A DNA stretch of 64,000 nucleotides from Epiperipatus broadwayi (lineage: Eukaryota > Onychophora > Udeonychophora > Euonychophora > Peripatidae). Under the pieces are notes generated by a model, which ran no database searches, had not been told where the DNA came from, and saw only the letters and a program-made list of their open reading frames with translations. The position numbers and the translations under genes were made by a program. Below, one piece after another: positions 35,880-48,030 of this stretch (position 1 is its first letter; every line of letters begins with the position of its first letter). Where the stretch lies: assembly GCA_028023455.1 (NCBI GenBank), contig JAQFVV010000021.1, positions 496,001 to 560,000 on the forward strand, read 5' to 3'.

Positions 35880-36115
35880 AGCACTGTATTTCATTATATG
35901 ATTTTTTTTTTTCTACAGCATAGGCTTTTTCATACCTGCACTCCAATATTAATATATAGGGGGTCTGAACTCAGACTTTCACACGACCCTCAACTATCCA
36001 CGCTATCTCATACTGCTGACACCCTTGATCACACACATGTCGAAAAGATAATCACCAATATACGTATTTCGCGCTAAACCATCACTCGTCATTTGGTTCA
36101 AATTATCATCGCCAC
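35880..36115. repeat. Dispersed direct repeat, second copy
   Basis: This matches 35430-35625 at about 80%, with a short insertion after the first CATACCTGCA block. A 70-codon frame at 35865-36077 lies in it but is not conserved as a protein between the two copies. Confidence 0.8.
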
Positions 36116-36837
36116 ACATAATTTGAAACAAAAAGGCTTTTTTTTTAAATTAACGTATGTCAATTATGGTAACTAGATTTTAAGTAAATAAATAGAAGAA
36201 AAATATATATTTTTATTAAGATTGAACGAAAAATTCAATGTTATATATATACAAGTATAAACGAAAAGATCTATAGATATTCAAAAATCCAAACATAGCC
36301 AACGCTTTCTTTTTTTTCTTTTCAACTATTCCTCTAATCATTTTAAATTACGTAATGATTTGATAATAATAGATTTTTAATTCATTATGCAATAGAGATT
36401 TTATTGAGATTTTAATAAATTCTGTATTGCACTGACATCTATCGAAAAGTTTAATAACTAATCTAAATTTTATTTCACATATTTTATTTACCAAAGTAAA
36501 TATATATATATTGTAAATAATACATTAAGAAAACAAAATGTTTTGTTCATACAGAGCATACAATCGTTAATAGATGTTCTATAAAAGTTGATTTCAGAAT
36601 TCAGAAAAAAAAATAGCCATTTTATAAGCAGAGCAAAAAACGAAGATATCTTACATCTTTTATTAATATTCGTAATAACTACTATAAATTAAAGTAGAAT
36701 ATTTTATTGTGTTAATTTAGCCTGAAAGTTTTTTAATTCATTTCTCACTTCAAAGAAATAAATTACAAGAAAAAATAAAAACTCAAATAATTTATATTTC
36801 ACATTTGTATCATAAAATTTTAAATTTAATATATAGT

Positions 36838-37017
36838 GTGTGCGCTTACATCTAAATGTGTAGGGAAATATTTGCGTTCAGTCGCTAGAATAATTTTTAC
36901 ATATATATGTATCAACAAAAACGTATGTAATGTGTGTTCTTTTGTCTAAACATGTAGTAAAATATTGTTGTTTAGTAGTTAGGAAATATTTTTACACATA
37001 TATATGCCAACAACAAT
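36838..37017. repeat. Diverged tandem duplication, about 90-bp unit
   Basis: GTGTGCGCTTACATCTAAAT...TTACATATATATGTATCAAC is followed by GTGTGTTCTTTTGTCTAAAC...TTACACATATATATGCCAAC. Order and spacing match throughout. Confidence 0.65.
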
Positions 37018-38089
37018 ATTGCAAGACTCCTCATAAGCTTCCGAGAGTAGATCTTTTTGCTCTGCTATAGAGCCATTTACTATAAATTTAAATAATCAAT
37101 GGGTACCAGAGGAAAATTTACAGCACTATAACAACTCATGACCATCGATTACATAGGCCTACAGTAGACAGCTTTAAAATAGGATGAAAATAACTGTTCT
37201 TGGATACATTAAAGCCGGTAGGTTGTGAATTTATGTGATACTGTTTTCGTTACTATAAAAAAAAACACTTAAAGCTGCAGCATATTTATAAATGATTATT
37301 TCAAAATCATATGTGACTAGCCTCATGGAATATTATCCTATATCTTTAACATGTTGTTATATATTCTATATGTTAATTTCTCTATCTCAAAACATGTGGA
37401 TTTTACTTGCTCCATTCAAAAAATTTAGAAAAAAACTAGTCTTAACACTTCTATTACATTTTTTTATCTTTTAATTGTTATGTATAGTACAAATCTGGTA
37501 CTATTTTTCTGTTTGCAATCTTTTTGTAGCAAAAACAACTGTTTAAGTATATTGTCATTTTTTAAAAAAAAAACTAAAAATGTCAGCATTTTATATGGTT
37601 TTTTTTTATTACAAAGTGCTGATAAAATGATCATAATGTTTCTGATTGATAGTTTCTTGTCGTTTCTAAGTGAGAGCATTTGAGATAAGTATAATAAGGG
37701 TATGCACTCTATTATTAGATTATAAAAATAAAAAACATATGCTTACTGTAATTTACTTACATATTTATGTTTATTTTTCCCAGACTATTTGTTTAATATT
37801 TTTTTTAGAAAAGTAATATAATTAGTTTGAGTTTTTATTGAAGAATATTTTGTTTTAAAAGAAGATAAATCAAGTAAAATCAATAGCATTTATCGCAACT
37901 CGTATTAGCTGAAAAATAACCCTTTTTTACCATGGCCAATTTTTGTCTCCTTTCTAAAATTATTAATAAAATCTTAACTTTGAAATAGAATTTTGTTGGC
38001 TTTTAGTAGTATGAACAATTGTTCATTCAGGATTTTGATACTGTTAAAAATAAGTCTAATTTTTTAAAATTTAATATTATTTACTATCA
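37018..38089. other. No gene seen
   Basis: AT-rich DNA. Opposing frames at 37464-37683 mirror each other and are noise. Confidence 0.5.
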
Positions 38090-38622
38090 CCTGTGGAAAC
38101 TATCTGCCATATCTCACCCTGCCTTCAGAAGTGGACTAATCCAGATTCCTTCTTTATTTGATTGGATAGAGCATTCATTGCTGCAAACCAATATGTAAAC
38201 ATATAGATAAAACATAGCTCTTGGATAGTATGGGCCAATAGGCAATGATGCTCCCTGAATATGATTGCTTTCAATAAGGTTGGGGATCTGACAATAAATA
38301 ATCAGCCTTTTTGAAAGTAAAGGGAGAATGTCTGTCTAAGCTACGCAATGGCACATGTTCTCCATTAAAACCATTACTAACAATGAGCATTTTTATTATA
38401 GCCATTATGTTATAGGTCTATGCAGTGAGGCAAGCACTGGAAGCTGCTAAGATCAGAGCTGACTTGAGGAAAGCTGTCTGGTATAGCCAGAAGAGTCATT
38501 GGGAAAACTCACAAGGCAGGCTGTTACTTACAGCTGGAAGTGAGTTGAGTCTTTCAGGCACTACTGGCCCTGCATTAATTGAGATATACATGGCAGTATA
38601 TTCATTGATATTGTATATGTAG
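38090..38622 (+). other. Possible exon or repeat with protein-like frame
   Basis: The segment is visibly less AT-rich than its surroundings. After ATTATGTTATAG (acceptor-like, ending 38415) a frame runs to the stop at 38620-38622, with the peptide VYAVRQALEAAKIRADLRKA and then VWYSQKSHWENS, Ala/Arg/Glu-rich and unlike noise. The stretch just upstream (38280-38410) also reads sensibly in one frame (GECLSKLRNGTCSPLK). No family is recognised and no clear donor site was found. It could be a host exon, a decayed transposon, or chance. Confidence 0.3.
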
Positions 38623-39276
38623 CAAATATATTTAATCCTAATAAATCATAATTGAACTCCAGATGATCATACTTTTTGTTACTATTAGTTTGAGTCTGTG
38701 GTCCAGACCAAACACAACAGTATTGGCACAGTCGATATGAAAAAAAAACAATCTTATTATATATTTCTCTTTAATATGACTTTTTTCATACTTAAAAAGT
38801 CGAAATAATATTTTTTTAGAATAATTTTCATTTGTGAACATACATGTCTAGCGAATAATTCAAAATTTCTGAAAATAAAATAGAGAGTAAAAGTAAATTT
38901 GATGAAATAAAAAGTTAGGAATTTAACAGAATATGACACCAGGGGGCGTCGTTAATACTATTTTTAAAGCAAATTCTTTAAAATTATTTTTATGCTTTCT
39001 GACTTTATTACTGCCCCTAACATCTTGTTGTCAGTAGAGAGGCAGTTCACAATCAAGTCAAGTTAGGAATCAAATCTTTGTCATTAAATGAATTGGGGTT
39101 TTTTTTCAATAAGTAAATGCATATAACAATGAATTGATGTGTTAGGAACTAATATACAGGTTGTGCTAATATTTATTTACTATAATATTATTTTACTAGC
39201 AGTTATATTTTTTTATTATTTATATTTTATTATTTGTAAAATATTTTAAACTAAAAAAAAATATTGCATTAAAGTA

Positions 39277-39850
39277 AAATTATTCTTCACGTATAAATCA
39301 TGTTAAACAGAGCAGCCAAAAATTCAAAAAAAGTAATCACTATGAACGAATTGCCAAGCACTTTTGGTACTACACCAGAATCGTGGTGACATATTGTAAC
39401 TGAGTGGTTAATATTCCAGTGCATACTCGGTGGAACACCAGTGTTATGCTGTTTGATAATGTTTTTAGGCTTCACAATAAATCAAACCTCTTTCAACTTC
39501 CTCTTTCTATCATTTGATTCATTGCACACAGTATTAATACTATGAGAATAAAACTCATGTCCACAACTATTTTCATGACTAGAAAAAACAGAATTAACCT
39601 GTAAATCAAATTATGGAAAGAGGAAGTTGAAAGAGGCTTGGTTTATTGCGAGGTCTAAAAACGTTATCAATCAGCGTAACACTAGTGTTCCACTGAGCAT
39701 GCACTGGAATAGTAATCATTCAGTTCCAATATGTCATCATGATTCTGGTATACTGTATTGAAAGTGCTGGACAACTTCTTCATTGTGATTAAAACTTTTT
39801 GAATATTTGGTTGCTCTGTTTATCACGATTTATAAATGAAGAATAATTTT
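39277..39850. mobile_element. Foldback element B, 574 bp
   Basis: Ends are AAAATTATTCTTCACGTATA (39277) and its inverse, ending GAAGAATAATTTT (39850). Arms of about 235 bp (39277-39510, 39612-39850) are about 85% complementary, around a loop of about 100 bp. Internal landmarks such as AACAGAGCAGCC / GGTTGCTCTGTT and CCTCTTTCAACTTCCTCTTT / GAAAGAGGAAGTTGAAAGAGG pair well. No coding capacity; unrelated in sequence to family A. Confidence 0.9.
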
Positions 39851-40423
39851 CATTATCTGACAGAGTTTTTTGTATTATTTACAGTAATGTAATGAAATTT
39901 TTAAAAAATAATTTTATGATAAAGAAATTTTCACTGCTGTACCATTTTAATTGAGCTGAGGGGTGACCTCAATTTGAATGTTTTTTTAATTTTTTTTATT
40001 TGTGGTAATTTTATTATTCGTGTACATATTTTTAATAAAAAAAATTAAAACTTGATATTTTTTTTATTAAAATACATTATTTTAAATTGAATCATTTATG
40101 CTAAAAAAATTATTTTTAAATTTTTATTAAAAATATATACACAAATAATTAAATTATTATCACAACAAAAAAAAAAACCCCCAGGAATAACGTTATTGGT
40201 CAAAAGCTCTTTAATTTTCAAGTTTTCTGGGGGGGGGGGGTTGTTTGTGCATATTTTACCTCTACTGAATTCTTGTAGGCATCCATCAAGATGTACAGTT
40301 ATATAAATTTTCAGCAGAATAATATAAAAATAAAATATATTTTTTAAAAAGCTATATGTAAAGGTCATATTCTTATTATAACAAGACATCTATTAATTTA
40401 ACGTAAAGTAAAAAATGTTGTAC

Positions 40424-42122
40424 AAAATGGCTTCTCTTTAGACAAAGTTAAAAATTTCCATGAAAAGCCATATTCATTTTTATCCTCTTCCAGTTTACAG
40501 TCATCAAACTACTTTAGCCTTGCCATTTTTTCTATTCTATTTTAATATAAGTTGTTTTAGTAGTTCCTATATCCAGTATTATATTTCCCATTCTTGTAAT
40601 CAAGATCAAAACATAAAAATCCCTACAATTTTTATTTCCAATATCTTTGCTTCTTCTATTCTCTATATAAACTAACCCTGTTTTTTTTTTCCAATGTTCT
40701 ATACTTCAAAACCAAATGTTCGATACTTATTTGATACTACTATCTAAATTCAATTCCTTCTTCCATTTCCACCTGCTTTTCCTGATATCTAATGCATGTA
40801 GTATCAAATAACAATCAGCTCCCTTTGGTATTATCATCCATTCTTTCAAACATTATATATATTGCACTCTTATATCGCTATAAATTATTATTATTATTTT
40901 ACTTATATTCACTGTTCTTCAGTAAATGAGCATATAACTGTTATTTGGTATTATCCATGCAAGGATGAAAATTTATTCAAACCCTTTTCTCTTAGCAATT
41001 GCCATTAAAACATCACATGACCTTCATTTCATCTGCTTAATCTGTTAAAACAGTACAACTCTCTTTCATATAATAGTGCCACCTAGTAGAAGCTACAATA
41101 AATAAGAGATGTCAAAAGAATTGTGCATCAAAATCCTGCATTGTACCTACTCATCCAATATCCCCAAACTAGTTTCTAGCTTGTGGCTATCATCAATGAG
41201 GAACCTTGGATTTGAGGACAATGCACCTAAATCTGCAACCCTCCAGCTGCCATTTTTATCTTCTTAGTTAACTATAAATCTATGAGCCCAAAGTAAAAAT
41301 ACAATAGTTTTTTTAATCCAAGCCTAGCCACAAACTAATCTGGGGATATTGTATGAGTAGCCGCTAGATAAGAATTTTAATGCACAAGACTTCTACAGGC
41401 TATTATTTATTGTGATTTGCACTAGGTGTCACTACTGAAGGAGAGAGTCATTACTGTTTCTTCTTATAATTGATGAGTCCTATGAGCATGGCCATAAACT
41501 TCATTGCTTCTTATGAGAGACAAGCAAAACTCTGCTTTGAAGTGAGATGTTTAAATACCGTCTTACATTCTTTATATTAAAATTGGTATAAACATATAGG
41601 TAATGCATTGTAGATAATTATTTACGAGAGTGAATAAAAAAAGTAGATAAACTTGTTAGAAAAAAGGAGCATAAAAAATTAATATGAATTTTAAAAAATT
41701 ATTTGAAGTTATATAAAAATGCAACATATATTAAGTATAAAAGGATGGATGATACCACTAGAGGGAGCTGTTTGTTATTCGATGCAAAAACAAGAGTTTT
41801 AGATACCAAAAATAATAGGTGAAAATAAAATAGGGGATCTGTCCTACAGATGTGACTTAGAGGGAGATGTGGGGAAAGGATTGGAATAATTTGAAGAACA
41901 AACATAAAGGTTATGAAAATTGTGGAAAATTTTTGTTTGGGTCTTAGTAGCAAAAATAGAGAATACAAGTACTGGGTGTAGGAATTATTAAAATAAAGAT
42001 ATAATAACATAAAATGAAAAAAAAAAAAGTTAACTCTGAGATAATGATTTGGTAAGGAGAAGGATAAAAATGAACAGGTTTTTCATAGAAATTTTTAACT
42101 TAGTTTAAAGAGAAGCCATTTT
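40424..42122. mobile_element. Foldback element C, about 1.7 kb, with nested insertion
   Basis: The left end AAAATGGCTTCTCTTTAGAC pairs with the right end TTAGTTTAAAGAGAAGCCATTTT. Further in, CAGCTCCCTTTGGTATTATC ATCC (about 40825) pairs with GGATGATACCACTAGAGGGAGCTG (about 41748-41771). Arms are about 450-480 bp and diverged. The middle contains a foldback A copy (41057-41449), so C is older than that insertion. The sequence AGAGAAGCCATTTTATGTCA CAT at the right end recurs near 43978-44000. The 103-codon minus-strand frame in the right arm is likely incidental. Confidence 0.85.
41057..41449. mobile_element. Foldback family A copy nested inside element C
   Basis: Both arms are present: AACTCTC...ATAATAGTGCCACCTAGTAG at the left and TTGCACTAGGTGTCACTACT ... 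GAGAGAGT at the right, with the CTACTCATCCAATATCCCCA and AACTAATCTGGGGATATTGT blocks facing each other. About 393 bp, an internally shortened relative of 26501-27285. Confidence 0.85.
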
Positions 42123-44930
42123 ATGTCACATAACATTACCAATATTGATGTGAAGTGAAATACCGGCCAAATATTAACATGGAAATCTATTTTTTCTTTA
42201 TTAGAGCTATATTTCCCCCATTTGCTGATACATCTGATATTTAATAACAATAGCTAAAATTAAAATATATGTTATATTTAACTGTTAACATAAAACAAGA
42301 ACATGTCAGGACTCTCATAGAATTGTGTACTGTATCGTGAATGGAGGGGAAAAATACCTGTGCACACATGGCTATCATTTTAAATGTTAAGTACATATTG
42401 CTAACAGAATGGTAAAATAGTATGTACACATAATTTAAAAAGAAAGCTGTTACAGCAAATCATCTCAAAAAAAAAAAAAACAGTTATTCCTATAAAACAT
42501 TGTTCATTTTAGTTCTCTATTACTACTAAATCATATAACATTTATTTAAAAATCCACAGACAGAAAACTCTTTAAAATTGAGTTAAGTCTGTTAGATAGA
42601 TAGATATGAAAGAATTTTAATAATGTGAAGTGTTTTTCATTGTAGTCAATAAAGCCAAGCTTCTTCTTCAGCCAAAAAATAAAAAAAAAACTATTTTTAA
42701 TAATCTTTTTTGTCATAGTAAAAAGTAAGTTCATTGGTTCTCTCTCTAAACTGCCTTCTGTATCAATTCTAAATCAGTGCATATGTTACACAGAAACATA
42801 ATGAAGCTACTCACCACAAAACATTTTGGAGCTCTTGTCTGTCTAGGTTACAAGTTTGTCTTTCTTACTACATTGTCAAATTCATATAATATTAATATTA
42901 TTTATATTCTTTACTACTTTTTATAATGCTTTTTAAGTTCACTAGACAGATTGGGAAAATCAAAACCATCTAACATTGTAAAAGTTCTGAAGAAGATTGC
43001 TGGGCAATCAAAACCATCTAGTGGGTTGTAAAAAGCATTGTACAAAGTAATCAAGAACATAAATGATATTGTATTATATCGATTGTAAGTTACAATATGA
43101 GATGTGGTAGTGTGTTTAATACCGTAACCCTTGATAAAACAATGCATTAACATAAAATTTGCTTTAAATTAGAAAAAAAATGCTTCTAAAACATTTGAAG
43201 TGGTTACAATTGTGTGTGAAACCATGAGGCACACATGTTTTCAAGTGGTTTAATAAAATCTTGTGCTAGTGATATTCCTTTTTAATTTTGACTTCAGTAT
43301 CTATAAATGTTTTTGATGTTTTTTTTAAGTTCCTAATTAACATGTCTTTAATTGCAACTGATGTAAAAATATCTTTCATGAGAATTTGTTTTATGTGGGT
43401 CTTTTCTTTTCCCGAATCATTAGTTTTTGAACAAACTTCGTTTTTCTGTTCCATAGTGATAGTTATGAAAAATAAATATTGAATAAAAAATAGTTTAGAG
43501 CTAAAAAAGATATGTGATGTAGTGATCCATCATTCAAAATGGGGAACTATAGAGATTAGGGAAAGAGAGTGAAAATGAAGTAAAAAATTGGATTCGTGAT
43601 ATACCTTATGTAAACATAGGAGATATAATATTAAATATTTAATTTGGAGTGTACGATGTTGAAACCAAGTGGGAATAAATTGAATGGAAAATGAGAGTAG
43701 ATTAAACATAAAGTAAAAGAGACAGAAATTTGGGGATTTGTTTTTTTAAGGTCTTTACAACGTGACTATGGAATATAATTGTAATCAAATCAAATTAACA
43801 AAATAGATTTTATTAATTATTTCATTAAGGGGAAAGCTAAAAATGATTTAATAATAAAAATTAAAAAATAGATGAGATTGCAGTGGGATATAATTGTTTC
43901 AAATGAAAGGGGAGGTTTAACTCAATTAAGTTATTGTGGCACTTAGCATATGGATGGAGATATCTGGTTCTGTCTATGAGAAGCCATTTTATGTCACATG
44001 AAATCAATATAATAAAAAGACTGATAGATGATGGATATAAGAATTATTTATATGGGGCTATTTCTGTGATTGAAAAGAAAAGATGTGGGATAATGATGAT
44101 CATAGGAATAATGGAATAAATTTTCATTACATTGTAGCATTAATTATAATTAATACTGATATGTATATGTCAAATATACGACTGCAAACATTTCAAAAAA
44201 TTACATTAATGAATGCATTTCGACCAACCAAGAGTCTTCAGTAGGCCAAACTGCATTTGCATGCATATTGTGTTGAGTTTATTGATGACATTACACAAAC
44301 AACTTTATTTTTAAAATCAATTACTTCTTTGCAACAGTAACCTTTCTTTATTAGGCAAAAAAAAAAAAAATTATTTAACATTAAATATGAACTTGAAATT
44401 TAATAAAGTTCAACTATATATATAATTATATTTTTATACAAGCATAGTAATTGTCAGTGGTGGGATTCAAATAATGTAATTAGTTCACTGTCCTAATGTC
44501 CATTTAAGGTATTTTAAGAAGTAATATACCGAAGGTTAGTTTATTATTTTATGCAGTTGATACTTAAATAAGAATAATAAGATGTCCACAAAACTATATT
44601 ATGTTATAAGAAAGTGTTTTAAAATATTAATGAAAAAATATTAAATAATACCTGATAAAAAAACAATGAAATTGATATTTAAGATATTTCCATATTGCTT
44701 CTTGATTAGCGTCCTCGCTTGCAATTTTTTCACTTTTATTTGAGCATTATCAGTTGAGTGATTTATAAGAATAGGATCTTATTCCTTTAATGGTAGACCA
44801 ATTAGATTAATAGTCATTGTGTGAGTCTACTGGTTAATATGTTTAAACTTAGTTTGAGGAGTAACTTATTTACATATGTGTACACTTAACAGTAAAGCAA
44901 ATTGAGAATGAAGAAATAAAAAACAAAATA
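42123..44930. other. No gene seen
   Basis: AT-rich. A small direct repeat with CAATCAAAACCATCTA / AAATCAAAACCATCTA occurs near 42957 and 43007. The minus strand near 44249-44207 reads CTACTGAAGACTCTTGGTTG GTCGAAATG, resembling the CTGAAGA...GAAA block of the family 2 repeats. Small frames at 43266-43482 mirror each other on the two strands and are not genes. Confidence 0.5.
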
Positions 44931-44939
44931 CATAGGTGA

Positions 44940-45188
44940 GAAAACAATCAGGTATCACTAACAGCATTGAAAGTTTTAAGAGGCTGAAATAGAGAAGGGC
45001 CGAATATGTTGCTAGAGGAGTGATGATAATAGAAGAACAGTTGAAGTCTTAAATTGGACTCCAATAAATTGAGACTACATGTGAGATGGATGATGCAATA
45101 AGGAAATATGATAATATGTTGTGGAGAAGAGATAGTAGGAATGAGAGAAATTGGATTTAACATGGGCAGACCATCATGTAGTGGATCG

Positions 45189-45190
<2 letters not shown>
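44940..45190 (+). mobile_element. RTE LINE 3' tail fragment
   Basis: An AACAATCAGGTATCACTAAC block, an AGAAGAACAGTTGAAGTCTT AAATTGGACTCC block, a GAGATGGATGATGCAATAAG block and TAGTGGATCGATG follow the tail order of the other RTE copies. The fragment ends in a TA microsatellite. Confidence 0.7.

Positions 45191-45193
<3 letters not shown>

Positions 45194-45224
<31 letters not shown>
45194..45224. repeat. (TA)n microsatellite
   Basis: About 15 TA units lie exactly between the RTE tail and the Penelope-like fragment. A matching tract lies on the other side of that fragment (46144-46162). Confidence 0.95.
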
Positions 45225-45226
<2 letters not shown>

Positions 45227-46140
45227 TTTGGTGATTAGAAATATAGAAACTAATTGTTTATTGTGCAGTCATTTAGTTAAAAGTAAAGAATTAAGATCTA
45301 TAATTAAACCTGATAGCTATCAGTCTGTATCTCATAAAGTAGCTGCTTTAAGGAATTATTGTCATAGGAATATTAAATTAAATAATTCTAGTGGGGTAGC
45401 TTTGTTTCAGAAATATCAATTTTATAAAGATTACTTGAGTGTTGGATACTCTGATAAATTTGTTAAAAGTATTTTATTTAATAGTAATATTTGTAAGGAT
45501 ATAAAAGTTAAAGAAAAATATGATTTTATTTCTTTGCCATTTAAATTGTCTTCTTATAAAATTGTGTGTAGAAATAGTAAATTGTTTGGAAATAAAAAAA
45601 TTGCTTGGAAAAGGGGTGTTACATTGAATAATTTATTAAATAATACAAAATAAGTTTTTGATAGAAAGACTATTCCTGGTTTAGTATATTTTATTCCTTG
45701 TTTATTTTGTAAGAAGGTTTACATAGGTCAGAGTAGTTTGAGTTTAAATGAAAGAATAAAGGTTCATAAAAGTAGAGTTAAAAATAGATATCTTAGTTCT
45801 GCTTTGTATGTCCATGAAAAAGATATAGGCCACACTATTGATTTTGATGAAGCTAAGGTTGTCTTCTTTGAGAGAAATGAAATCAAAAGAAGAATTAAAG
45901 AGTCTTTATTATTGAAAATTTATTATTCTGAAGCAATTAACTTATTTAAGAGTTCTTTTAATATTAAGAGTGGATGGAAAGTGAATGGATTTGTGGGTAG
46001 TTTTTAATAGTATATATATTGTGTAGTTTTTTTGTAGTTCTTTACACTTGAGAAGTCTGCTTGTAGCAGTGAAACCTTGGGTTGTGTTTTAATATTGTTT
46101 TTATGCTGGTCTGGTTTAATTTTAGATTTGGGGTAGTTTT
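45225..46140 (+). mobile_element. Penelope-like element C-terminus with GIY-YIG endonuclease
   Basis: A single reading frame runs from the TA tract to 46007 (about 260 codons), interrupted only by TAA at 45651-45653. The first part has the post-RT region of Penelope-like proteins: HKVAALRNYCHRNIKL, VGYSDKFVKSIL and LPFKLSSYKIVC. The second part is a GIY-YIG nuclease: LVYFIPC, CKKVYIGQS, SLNERIKVHKSRV, GHTIDF and RRIKESLLLK, with Tyr-Tyr-Arg and a downstream Glu in catalytic positions. The reverse transcriptase is missing (5' truncated). GIY-YIG-containing Penelope-like elements use this domain for target nicking. Flanking (TA)n tracts suggest insertion into a microsatellite. The 3' untranslated part extends to about 46140. 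Confidence 0.88.
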
Positions 46141-46164
46141 GATTATATATATATATATATATGT

Positions 46165-46402
46165 AGGTATGGACTGTCATCACACCTGTGCTAGAATGGA
46201 TGAACATGCCAATGCAGTGAAGCAACATTTATCATCATCAGCACTCATAATCCATGATATAAATTCATGTCACAATATTGATTTTTCTAGCAGTATTCTA
46301 TCCAGATGTGAAAATCTACACCAATGTAAGAAGAGGAAAGTGATTCAGAGACCAAACTGTATCAACAAATGTGATGACACATGTAAACTTCCTCCTATTT
46401 GA
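46165..46402 (+). pseudogene. Possible second GIY-YIG-like fragment
   Basis: Downstream of the TA tract, an open frame continues with DCHHTCARMDEHANAVKQHL, then HNIDFSSSILSRCENLHQCK and CINKCDDTCKLPP. The A-x-K-Q-H-L, late S-R-C and CDD-C pattern loosely recalls the second half of retroelement GIY-YIG domains. Weak; it may instead be an unrelated fragment. Confidence 0.25.
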
Positions 46403-47230
46403 AATTTTTTTTTAAAAACAAATTTCCCTGAATTTTTATTTATTTTTTCCAATTTTATACATCTATTTTTAGTTATGGAATTTCCAGTGCCTATACAATT
46501 GTTTTTATTAACACTGTTTACAGCGCCTCTACAATTATATAAATTTTCATTTCCCAGTTGAGGGCTTGTATGATCAAGTTGAAACATTGGAATTTTTAAA
46601 TTAGAATCTTACATGAATAAACCTGCAAAATATGTTATATATATATAAGTGGTAAGAGTGAAAATTCTTCTGGCTATCATGTAAACAATGTTAAAAATCT
46701 AACAGAAAGTCATGTATCAAATTGTCCATCAAACAAGATGATTGGCAGTTACTCATATTTTTACAAAACTTTTAACATTTGTGGAAGTTAGAAAAGTTAT
46801 TGCTCTCAAAACATTTATATAATATTTCATGATATATATAATAAAAATAATGAATATAATGGTAATAATGTTTTAAAAAAAGTATTATATATATATGTAA
46901 TAAAATAAAATGTCTGTTAAGTAGTAAATGTTATTATGAGATGCTACTTGTGTATTATCTTATCTACCATGCTTGGCAATCCATTTTTTAATTATACAGT
47001 TTCAGGGCCATGCAATAAATATTTAAAATAAAATGGCTGAAATGAAGCACTTATATTTGATATTCACATTTTTTATTGTTATTTTAAAAATAGAAAAAGT
47101 TCTACAAAAATTAATTATAATATTCCATTTTATTTAATATTATTTTTTATATTAAGTCAACTTATTAATATAAAAATACAGAATCATATGATGCCCATTA
47201 ATGTAGTACTTCAACTTATTAATAAAAAAA
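46403..47230. other. No gene seen
   Basis: AT-rich. A duplicated block (tgcccattaatg; cttattaataaa) lies between about 47157 and 47270, next to the 47.2-kb frame. Confidence 0.45.
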
Positions 47231-47440
47231 TTATACGAAATATAGTGTCATATTCTGCCCATTAATGCAGACTTTTTGTGAGAGCAGAATCTCATACCTT
47301 TGGAAATACTCCACTGCAGGATGTTCTGTCAAAGGAAGATCCAAACTTTTATTATTTTGACAAAATAGTAGTAACAAAAATAAAGATGCTGAATGTAAAC
47401 AAATTACAACAATGTTCAGCACATGTCCATATTTACACAT
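47231..47440 (-). pseudogene. Open frame fragment shared with 30.4-30.6 kb
   Basis: A 69-codon frame has an ATG at 47440. Its C-terminal half (TEHPAVEYFQRYEILLSQKV then CINGQNMTLY) aligns without gaps to the frame at 30427-30648. The N-terminal half is hydrophobic (SASLFLLLLFCQ). It is a remnant of a dispersed protein-coding repeat, family unrecognised. Confidence 0.4.
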
Positions 47441-48030
47441 TATAATATAAATAGAAGAAATTGAAATAAACCTTCTGAATGCAAATGTATAATTGGTTTA
47501 TTAACACTTTTTATACATAACATCTAACACATATTTAAAAAAATAAAATTTGAAAAAAAAAAAACCCATAAAGAAATACATATAGGGCTCCCGAAACTGT
47601 ATAATTAAAAAATAACAGCCATCTTAGTAGACAGGATAATACGTAAGTACCTAAAAAATAATAATGAATAGAATGGTATTTTTATAATATATTAATATTG
47701 TTATATTCACTATTATTTTTTATTACAATATTTTGATTACATAATGGACATTATATATATATATATAAAGTGAAGGAAAGAGAGAGATAGTGTCCTAGAA
47801 AATCATCCACAATAAATGATTATCTAGCAATGCTGCTGATTCTAAAACTCATAACCCGAATTCTACTGGTTACATTTTTTATGACTTTTTGAGCAATAAA
47901 GCATTTAATTTTCAAAATGGATACCTAAATAAGCTTCATCATCATGAGATGAAGACAATTTGTATAAATTTTCATAGTAATTATATGTTGAAGTATTTCC
48001 ATTAATTAACATTAATTGTTATACCTCTTC

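Noticed and set aside
41699-42010. 103-codon minus-strand frame, membrane-protein-like
   Set aside because: It lies within one arm of foldback C, and hydrophobicity is expected from AT-rich codons; the corresponding left-arm frame is not conserved as protein.
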